Shown: positions 57,734 through 64,000 of the stretch, in pieces
Numbering within the stretch: position 1 is the stretch's first letter
Layout: every line of letters begins with the position of its first letter
Origin: Yersinia proxima
GTDB taxonomy: Bacteria; Pseudomonadota; Gammaproteobacteria; Enterobacterales; Enterobacteriaceae
Length of the DNA: 64,000 bases
Direction: 5' to 3'
Assembly: GCF_902170785.1 (NCBI RefSeq)
Contig: NZ_CABHYG010000020.1
Location: 124,001 to 188,000 of the forward strand
Program-made: the position numbers and the translations under genes
Notes under the pieces: generated by a model
Seen by the model: the letters and a program-made list of their open reading frames with translations, nothing else
Told to the model about the DNA's origin: nothing
Database searches by the model: none

Positions 57734-60220
57734 ATGTCTGGGGATGACCGCGAGCCGATAGGGCGCAAGGGCAAGAAAGCCCTACCCAAAGCCACACCGA
57801 AACGGCCATTGCGCCGGCGGCGTGATGAAGATGAATACGAAGAAGAAGACTATCTGGATGACGAAGACCACGACGATGATGATTATGATGACGAGGAAGA
57901 ACCGATGCCAAGAAAGGTAGCATCTCGTCCGCCCCGCAAAAAATGCCGTTGGCTTGGATTATTTATCAAATTGTTCCTGGTAGGTGCCGTGGTATTGGCA
58001 ATCTATGGGGTTTACCTGGATTCGCAAATCCGCAGTCGAATTGATGGCAAGGTTTGGCAATTACCCGCCGCGGTCTATGGCCGCATGGTGAGCCTTGAAC
58101 CGGGGATGTCCTACAGCAAAAAAGAGATGATCGATTTGCTGGAAGGGATGCAATATCGTCAGGTCACTCGAATGACTCGCCCGGGTGAGTTTACCGTGCA
58201 GGGTGACAGCATTGATATCTTACGCCGCCCGTTTGATTTCCCAGACGCGAAAGAAGGCCAAATTCGTGCGCGTTTGGTGTTTAAAAATGATCAATTGGCC
58301 CAGATCCAAAATCTGGATAGCCAGCGCGATTTCGGCTTCCTGCGTCTTGATCCTAAATTGATCACCATGCTGCAATCACCGAATGGTGAGCAGCGCCTGT
58401 TTGTACCGCGTGCCGGTTTCCCTGATTTGCTGGTCGATACCTTACTGGCAACAGAAGATCGCCATTTCTATGAGCATGATGGTATTAGCCCGTATTCCAT
58501 TGGCCGTGCGGTGGTTGCCAATTTGACCGCTGGTAAGGCCGTTCAGGGGGGGAGTACGTTAACGCAACAGTTGGTCAAAAACCTGTTCCTGACCAATGAA
58601 CGTTCACTGTGGCGTAAGCTCAACGAAGCCTATATGGCATTGCTGGTGGATTACCGTTACAGCAAAGACAGAATTCTGGAACTGTATCTGAACGAAGTCT
58701 ATCTTGGTCAAAGCGGCAGTGATCAGATTCGCGGTTTCCCTTTGGCGAGCCTGTATTACTTTGGTCGGCCAGTGAATGAATTGAGTCTCGATCAGCAAGC
58801 CATGCTGGTGGGGATGGTAAAAGGAGCATCGCTGTATAACCCGTGGCGGAATCCGACTCTGGCCCTCGAACGCCGTAATCTGGTGCTGCGCTTGTTACAG
58901 AACCAGGGGGTGATTGATGCCGAGTTGTACACCATGCTTAGCGCACGTCCATTAGGTGTGCAGCCGAAAGGGGGGGTAATCACTCCGCAACCGGCCTTTA
59001 TGCAGATGGTGCGCCAGGAGTTACAGCAGAAACTGGGCGACAAGATCAACGATTTGTCTGGTGTGAAAATCTTCACCACGCTGGATCCGGTTTCACAGGA
59101 TGCGGCAGAAAAAGCTATCGAAGATGGGATCCCGGCATTGAAAGCGGCCCGTCATTTGGATGATTTGGAAGCGGCGATGGTAATTGTTGACCGCTTCAGT
59201 GGTGAAGTTCGTGCCATGGTGGGCGGCGCGCAGCCACAATTTGCTGGCTTTAACCGCGCGATGCAAGCCCGCCGTTTGGTGGGTTCACTCGCCAAGCCAC
59301 CGACCTATCTGACTGCGTTGAGTGAACCGGATAAATATCGCCTCAATACCTGGCTGTCGGACCAACCGCTGTCGATCAAATTACCTAACGGTTCATCATG
59401 GCAACCGAAAAACTATGATCGCCAGTTCCGTGGTCAGGTGATGTTGGTCGATGCCTTAGCTAACTCGCTAAACGTGCCGACAGTTAATCTGGGGATGTCA
59501 GTCGGGCTGGATCAGATAAGTGCCATGCTGCAACGTTTGGGCATTCCGAAAGACGTTATTCATCCAGTTCCGGCGATGTTGCTGGGGGCGATTGACCTGA
59601 CGCCGGTTGAAGTCGCACAGGAATATCAGACTATCGCCAGTGGCGGGAATCGCGCGCCGTTATCTGCCGTGCGTTCGGTCATCGCCGAAGATGGCACCGT
59701 GCTGTATCAGAGCTTCCCGCAAGCGGAACGCATGGTTCCGGCACAGGCCGCTTATCTGACGCTGTACGCCATGCAACAAGGGGTAGCCCGCGGGACATCT
59801 CGTTCATTGTCAGTGAAATTCTCTAAATACAATCTGGCGGCCAAAACCGGTACTACCAACGACCTGCGAGATAGCTGGTTTGCGGGTATTGATGGTAAAG
59901 AAGTGGCGATCGCCTGGGTGGGGCGTGATAATAATGGCCCAGCCAAATTGACTGGTGCTAATGGTGCACTGACCTTGTATCGCCGCTATCTTGAGAATCA
60001 AACTCCATTACCGCTGGTATTGCAGCCACCGGAAGGGATTAGCCAGATGAATATTGATTCGGCGGGGAATTTTGTCTGCGGTGATGGGGGCGGTATGCGC
60101 TCAATCCCAGTCTGGACAGAGAATCCACAAGGGTTGTGTCAGGCTGCTCAGCCTGCAGAACAAGCCAAACCTGATGGCGATGGTGTCGCGGGTTGGATCA
60201 AAGATATGTTCGGTCAATAA
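57734..60220 (+). CDS. mrcB: Penicillin-binding protein 1B
   Basis: A bifunctional class A PBP that polymerises and crosslinks peptidoglycan. In 828 residues: a cytoplasmic tail with a basic then very acidic stretch ([15 protein letters not shown]...), one membrane anchor (~75-97), the UB2H domain (~105-200, where LpoB docks in E. coli), glycosyltransferase ([27 protein letters not shown]) and transpeptidase with SLAK (catalytic Ser), SLN and KTGTT. MRRK-like MPRK (~residue 58) could be an internal start like that of the short E. coli isoform. hrpB-mrcB order is as in E. coli. Confidence 0.96.
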   Translation: MSGDDREPIGRKGKKALPKATPKRPLRRRRDEDEYEEEDYLDDEDHDDDDYDDEEEPMPRKVASRPPRKKCRWLGLFIKLFLVGAVVLAIYGVYLDSQIRSRIDGKVWQLPAAVYGRMVSLEPGMSYSKKEMIDLLEGMQYRQVTRMTRPGEFTVQGDSIDILRRPFDFPDAKEGQIRARLVFKNDQLAQIQNLDSQRDFGFLRLDPKLITMLQSPNGEQRLFVPRAGFPDLLVDTLLATEDRHFYEHDGISPYSIGRAVVANLTAGKAVQGGSTLTQQLVKNLFLTNERSLWRKLNEAYMALLVDYRYSKDRILELYLNEVYLGQSGSDQIRGFPLASLYYFGRPVNELSLDQQAMLVGMVKGASLYNPWRNPTLALERRNLVLRLLQNQGVIDAELYTMLSARPLGVQPKGGVITPQPAFMQMVRQELQQKLGDKINDLSGVKIFTTLDPVSQDAAEKAIEDGIPALKAARHLDDLEAAMVIVDRFSGEVRAMVGGAQPQFAGFNRAMQARRLVGSLAKPPTYLTALSEPDKYRLNTWLSDQPLSIKLPNGSSWQPKNYDRQFRGQVMLVDALANSLNVPTVNLGMSVGLDQISAMLQRLGIPKDVIHPVPAMLLGAIDLTPVEVAQEYQTIASGGNRAPLSAVRSVIAEDGTVLYQSFPQAERMVPAQAAYLTLYAMQQGVARGTSRSLSVKFSKYNLAAKTGTTNDLRDSWFAGIDGKEVAIAWVGRDNNGPAKLTGANGALTLYRRYLENQTPLPLVLQPPEGISQMNIDSAGNFVCGDGGGMRSIPVWTENPQGLCQAAQPAEQAKPDGDGVAGWIKDMFGQ

Positions 60221-60225
60221 TATTT

Positions 60226-60264
60226 AGCAGACTGGCACCATTACCGTGCCAGTCTGCTCCTTTC
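60226..60264 (+). terminator. Terminator of mrcB
   Basis: Perfect 13-bp stem AGCAGACTGGCAC (60226-60238) / its complement (60246-60258) with a 7-nt loop, followed by CCTTTC. The T-run is weak but the stem is strong. Confidence 0.8.
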
Positions 60265-60372
60265 GTATTTGCAGCTTTATCTCTACGCTCCCATCTTCTG
60301 TATTCCATCCGGGTCAATCAGCTGGCATTGCGCTTGCAGTTCATTGTGGGTTACGCATAAACTACTCGCTTT

Positions 60373-60391
60373 GATAATTATTATCGTTTCG
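60373..60391. promoter_or_regulatory. Fur box upstream of fhuC
   Basis: GATAATTATTATCGTTTCG resembles the 19-bp Fur consensus, best in its first 13 bases, and lies ~85 bp before fhuC. It predicts iron-dependent repression of fhuCDB from its own promoter. Confidence 0.72.
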
Positions 60392-60475
60392 ATTCACCTT
60401 CTCGTTATTTATCGATAACGTTCGGGTTGCAATAACAACAATACCCGTTAACTTTTTCAATCGCAGGACACCATC

Positions 60476-61270
60476 TTGGACCAACAGGCAAGCCAATCCA
60501 GCGTATTCTCACTTCACGAACTGAGCTTTTCGGTTCCTGGCCGAACCTTATTGCAACCTTTGTCACTGACATTTCCACAAGGGAAAGTCTGCGGGCTTAT
60601 TGGACATAATGGTTCTGGTAAATCGACGCTTTTAAAAATGCTGGGTCGTCATCAACCTCCCTCAGATGGTGAGGTGCTACTCAATGATGTGCCATTATCT
60701 CTGTGGGACAACAAGGCTTTTGCCCGTGAAGTCGCTTATTTGCCGCAACAATTACCGGCAGCTGAAGGGATGACAGTGCGCGAGTTGGTCGCGATTGGCC
60801 GTTATCCATGGCATGGTGCGCTAGGGCGTTTTCGTCAGGAAGACCGCGAACAGGTGGAAGACGCGATTGCGCTGGTGGATTTAAAACCTCTGGCGAATCG
60901 TTTGGTCGACAGCTTATCCGGCGGTGAACGCCAACGTGCCTGGCTGGCGATGATGGTGGCGCAAAATAGCCGATGCCTGCTGCTCGATGAGCCGACTTCG
61001 GCACTCGATATAGCCCATCAGGTTGAGGTGCTGGGGCTGATTCAACGGCTTAGTCGCGAGCGCGGCTTGACAGTTATTGCGGTATTACACGATATCAATA
61101 TGGCGGCCCGCTATTGCGACCATTTAGTGGCGCTACGTGGTGGTGAGATGATCGCGCAAGGCCCTGCTGACAGCCTGATGCAAGGTGCTGTTCTGGAGCA
61201 GATTTATGGTATTCCTATGGGAATATTACCCCATCCGGCCGGTGGTGCGCCGGTAAGTTTCGTGTATTAA
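60476..61270 (+). CDS. fhuC: Ferric hydroxamate ABC importer ATPase FhuC
   Basis: A 264-residue inner-membrane-associated ATPase energising uptake of ferrichrome and other hydroxamate siderophores. Walker A GLIGHNGSGKSTLLKML, signature LSGGERQRAWLAM, Walker B CLLLDEPTSALD and switch VLHDINMAARYCD are present; the end GIPMGILPHPAGGAPVSFVY matches E. coli FhuC. The frame starts with TTG (60476) after AGGACACC; no ATG is found before the homologous region. Its stop overlaps fhuD by 1 bp (TAATG). Confidence 0.95.
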   Translation: MDQQASQSSVFSLHELSFSVPGRTLLQPLSLTFPQGKVCGLIGHNGSGKSTLLKMLGRHQPPSDGEVLLNDVPLSLWDNKAFAREVAYLPQQLPAAEGMTVRELVAIGRYPWHGALGRFRQEDREQVEDAIALVDLKPLANRLVDSLSGGERQRAWLAMMVAQNSRCLLLDEPTSALDIAHQVEVLGLIQRLSRERGLTVIAVLHDINMAARYCDHLVALRGGEMIAQGPADSLMQGAVLEQIYGIPMGILPHPAGGAPVSFVY

Positions 61271-62199
61271 TGAAAATGCATTTATCCATGAAACACGCCC
61301 ATCTGACGCCGCCAGACCTTACCCGCCGCAGATTACTCACTGCGCTGGCCTTATCGCCATTATTGTATTCATTGCCCGGATGGACAGCAAATTCCCCGAA
61401 GATTGATAGCCGCAGGGTGGTTGCTCTGGAATGGTTGCCTGTCGAGTTACTGCTGGCTTTGGGAGTGACGCCGTATGGTGTGGCAGATACTCATAATTAC
61501 CGGCTATGGGTTGAGGAACCTGAATTACCCGCCAGTGTCATTGATATCGGCCAGCGCACAGAACCTAATCTGGAATTGCTACAGCAAATGGCTCCGTCAC
61601 TGATCCTGATGTCTGAAGGTTTCGGCCCTTCACCGGAAAAACTCGCTCCGATCGCCCCTTCAATGAGTTTTGCTTTCAGCCAGCAGGGTAGTACTCCCCT
61701 TGCTGTCGGCAAAAATTCATTGCGCGCACTAGGCCAGCGTCTTGGATTAGAGGCTGCAGCCGAACAACATCTCAATGACTTTAATCAATTTATGCAAGCT
61801 GCCCGGCAACGTCTTTTTGATACCAGTAACACATCATTACTGATGTTTTCTCTATTGGACACTCGCCATGCCTTGGTCATCGGGCAAGGGAGCTTGTTCC
61901 AGGATGTATTAAACGAATTGAATATTACAAATGCCTGGCAGGGCGAGACTAATATCTGGGGCAGTGCTGTGGTGGGAATCGAGCGTTTAGCAACAGTAAA
62001 ACCAGGGCGAGCAATGTGTTTTGTTCATGGTAATAGTCAAATGCTACAACAGGTTACCGGCACACCATTATGGCAATCCATGTCATTCGTGCGTCAAAAT
62101 CAATTACAGATACTGCCTGCGGTCTGGTTCTATGGCGCGACATTATCCGCCATGCGATTTGTGCGGTTGTTAGAATCGGCATGGGGTAAACCCTCATGA
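61270..62199 (+). CDS. fhuD: Ferric hydroxamate periplasmic binding protein FhuD
   Basis: A 309-residue periplasmic siderophore-binding protein (class III, helical backbone). The N-terminus TRRRLLTALALSPLLYSLPG is a twin-arginine-type signal. Family blocks VVALEWLPVELLLALGVTPYGVAD, DIGQRTEPNLELLQQMAPSLIL and NAWQGETNIWGSAVVGIERLA are present. It overlaps fhuC by 1 bp and fhuB by 4 bp. The first ATG (61270) versus ATG at 61288 cannot be decided; the first is given. Confidence 0.94.
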   Translation: MKMHLSMKHAHLTPPDLTRRRLLTALALSPLLYSLPGWTANSPKIDSRRVVALEWLPVELLLALGVTPYGVADTHNYRLWVEEPELPASVIDIGQRTEPNLELLQQMAPSLILMSEGFGPSPEKLAPIAPSMSFAFSQQGSTPLAVGKNSLRALGQRLGLEAAAEQHLNDFNQFMQAARQRLFDTSNTSLLMFSLLDTRHALVIGQGSLFQDVLNELNITNAWQGETNIWGSAVVGIERLATVKPGRAMCFVHGNSQMLQQVTGTPLWQSMSFVRQNQLQILPAVWFYGATLSAMRFVRLLESAWGKPS

Positions 62200-64000
62200 T
62201 GGCAAAGACTCTGCGTAAGAGTTGGCTTCTGCCAACTAGTTTACTTAGTCTGCTACTGATTTTTGCCGTGGCATTGACGTTATACAATTTTAGCCAGGTA
62301 TTACCAGCCCCACTCTGGGGGGCTGCGCTATGGCAGCCTGACAGCGATGATGTGCGCCAAATGTTATTCCATTACAGCCAACTCCCCCGGCTGACGGTGG
62401 CATTGTTAACCGGTGCTGGATTGGGGCTGGTGGGGGTTTTGTTCCAACAAGTCTTACGTAACCCACTGGCTGAACCAGCCACATTGGGCGTGGCTGCGGG
62501 AGCCCAGCTTGGCCTGACTATCGCGACGTTATGGATGCTACCCGGTGGTGAACTCACCCGCCAACTGGCAGCAATGGCCGGTGGCATCCTTATTGGTGTG
62601 TTGGTGTTCGGTGTGGCTTGGGGTAAACGCATGTCACCCGTCACACTAATACTGGCGGGATTGGTACTCGGTCTTTACTGTAGCGCGGTCAGTAATCTGC
62701 TGGCGCTATTTAATTATGACCAACTGCAAGGTTTGTTCCTGTGGAGTAGCGGTGCTCTGAATCAACAAGATTGGAGCACGGTACAGTTTTTACTGCCTCG
62801 TTTACTGATAACCGGTGTATTGGCTGCTTTATTGATTCGCCCATTAACCTTGCTCGGGTTGGATGATGGTGTCGCTCGTAATCTCGGGTTAGGGTTGTCA
62901 TTAGCACGGCTGTGTGCGCTGGGGCTGGCAATCCTGTTTAGTGCAATGTTGGTCAATGCTGTCGGGGTGATTGGTTTTATTGGCCTGTTCGCACCTTTGT
63001 TGGCCAAAATTCTCGGTGCTCGCCGCTTATCGCAACGCCTGATATTGGCACCTGTATTAGGTGCTTTACTGCTGTGGGTAACGGATCAAGGGCTAATCTG
63101 GTTGGCGCAGGTTTGGCAAGAAATTCCCACCGGAGCGGCAACTGCGCTGATTGGTGCACCACTACTATTATGGCTGTTGCCCCGCTTACACAGCGCGACG
63201 GCTCCCAGCATGGATTTTGGTGATAACGTTCCCGCTGAACGGCAATATTTGGGCTTATGGATCAGCGGTGGTTTACTCATCCTGTTCGCTGGCTTAGCCG
63301 TAGCACTGATGTTTGGTCGTGATAGTTACAGTTGGAATTGGATTAGCGGTGGTGACATTCAGGCATTATTACACTGGCGCTGGCCACGGGTATTAGCGGC
63401 ATTGGCCGCCGGTATGATGCTGGCGGTCGCGGGAACATTAATTCAAAAACTGACAGGTAATCCAATGGCCAGCCCCGAAGTACTGGGGATAAGCTCTGGC
63501 GCATCTTTTGGTGTGGTGATCATGATGTTTATCGTGCCAGGTAATGCACTGGCATGGTTGTTACCCGCAGGTAGTTTAGGCGCTGCCGCGACCTTATTAT
63601 TGATTCTGATCGTTGCTGGGCGGGGCGGTTTTTCTCCTGGGAGAATGCTATTGGCCGGGATTGCGTTGAGCACCGCTTTTACCACGGTAATCACCATGTT
63701 ACTCGCCAGTGGCGATCCACGAATGCGCGGCTTGCTAGCATGGATTTCAGGCTCGACTTATTCTGTTGATGGCCCGCAAGCACTTGGTACTGCTGTTATT
63801 GCTTTGGTTTTGATTGCATTAACACCGCTGTGCCGCCGCTGGTTAATGATTTTGCCATTGGGTAGTGTGACGGCAAGAGCATTAGGTGTGGCGCTGGCAC
63901 CCAGCCGGTTAGCCATCTTGCTATTAGCTGCCATTATGACGGCGGCAGCCACATTAACGGTTGGGCCATTAAGTTTTGTTGGTCTGATGGCACCTCATAT
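62196..64000 (+). CDS. fhuB: Ferric hydroxamate permease FhuB, N-terminal ~600 residues (3' end outside window)
   Basis: The double-length permease of the FhuCDB importer: two fused BtuC/FecCD-type halves, ~10 helices each. The open frame starts with ATG overlapping the fhuD stop (ATGA) and runs without a stop to base 64000 (601 codons and 2 bases). The first half shows RNPLAEPATLGVAAGAQ and VGVIGFIGLFAPLLAK; the second half shows TGNPMASPEVLGISSGASFG and ends within VGPLSFVGLMAPH, close to the C-terminal EAA-like loop. About 60 residues are missing. Confidence 0.95.
   Translation, partial: MMAKTLRKSWLLPTSLLSLLLIFAVALTLYNFSQVLPAPLWGAALWQPDSDDVRQMLFHYSQLPRLTVALLTGAGLGLVGVLFQQVLRNPLAEPATLGVAAGAQLGLTIATLWMLPGGELTRQLAAMAGGILIGVLVFGVAWGKRMSPVTLILAGLVLGLYCSAVSNLLALFNYDQLQGLFLWSSGALNQQDWSTVQFLLPRLLITGVLAALLIRPLTLLGLDDGVARNLGLGLSLARLCALGLAILFSAMLVNAVGVIGFIGLFAPLLAKILGARRLSQRLILAPVLGALLLWVTDQGLIWLAQVWQEIPTGAATALIGAPLLLWLLPRLHSATAPSMDFGDNVPAERQYLGLWISGGLLILFAGLAVALMFGRDSYSWNWISGGDIQALLHWRWPRVLAALAAGMMLAVAGTLIQKLTGNPMASPEVLGISSGASFGVVIMMFIVPGNALAWLLPAGSLGAAATLLLILIVAGRGGFSPGRMLLAGIALSTAFTTVITMLLASGDPRMRGLLAWISGSTYSVDGPQALGTAVIALVLIALTPLCRRWLMILPLGSVTARALGVALAPSRLAILLLAAIMTAAATLTVGPLSFVGLMAPH

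Overview
The window is chromosomal DNA from an enterobacterium, almost certainly a Yersinia species. The evidence is near E. coli-length orthologues in an almost unbroken E. coli-like order (guaC-hofC-hofB-ppdD-nadC-ampD-ampE / aroP / pdhR-aceE-aceF-lpdA / acnB-yacL / speD-speE-yacC / cueO / hpt / can / yadG-yadH-yadE / panD-panC-panB / folK-pcnB-gluQ-dksA-sfsA-thpR / hrpB / mrcB / fhuC-fhuD-fhuB), combined with several ~125-bp ERIC-type intergenic palindromes of the Yersinia kind and a very large intimin/invasin-family gene. The species cannot be fixed from the sequence alone. guaC (left edge) and fhuB (right edge) are cut by the window.

Left part (1-6.5 kb): the end of guaC, the hofC-hofB-ppdD type IV pilus-like operon, nadC, and the ampD-ampE peptidoglycan-recycling pair. 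At 6.9-14.4 kb sits the first accessory gene, a 2502-residue inverse autotransporter (LysM, beta-barrel, about 14 Big_1-like and 3 Big_2-like domains, and an unrecognised two-cysteine tip), preceded by about 400 bp of very AT-rich DNA. Then follow aroP and the pyruvate dehydrogenase block pdhR-aceEF-lpdA, with a perfect PdhR operator and a second upstream PdhR-like site.

Middle part (24-38 kb): where E. coli has yacH, an AraC-family regulator and a FepA-type TonB receptor stand divergently around a strong Fur box. acnB and yacL follow. A second accessory segment lies between yacL and speD: a YddG-like exporter whose stop codon lies inside an ERIC element, and a CdiA-type TpsA exoprotein with a C-terminal EndoU-like nuclease domain, followed by a small immunity-like gene overlapping it by ATGA. 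No TpsB transporter gene is next to it.

Right part (38-64 kb): housekeeping genes for polyamines, copper oxidase (with a textbook CueR promoter), purine salvage, carbonic anhydrase, an ABC exporter, a polysaccharide deacetylase, pantothenate, folate, poly(A) polymerase, GluQ, DksA, SfsA, ThpR, HrpB and PBP1B, then the hydroxamate siderophore importer fhuCDB, which lacks the fhuA receptor gene found at its head in E. coli. pcnB begins in the sequence with an AUU codon in the same N-terminal context as the known AUU start of E. coli pcnB.

No rRNA, tRNA, CRISPR array, insertion sequence or prophage gene was seen. Intergenic stretches longer than 300 bp are described as their own entries.
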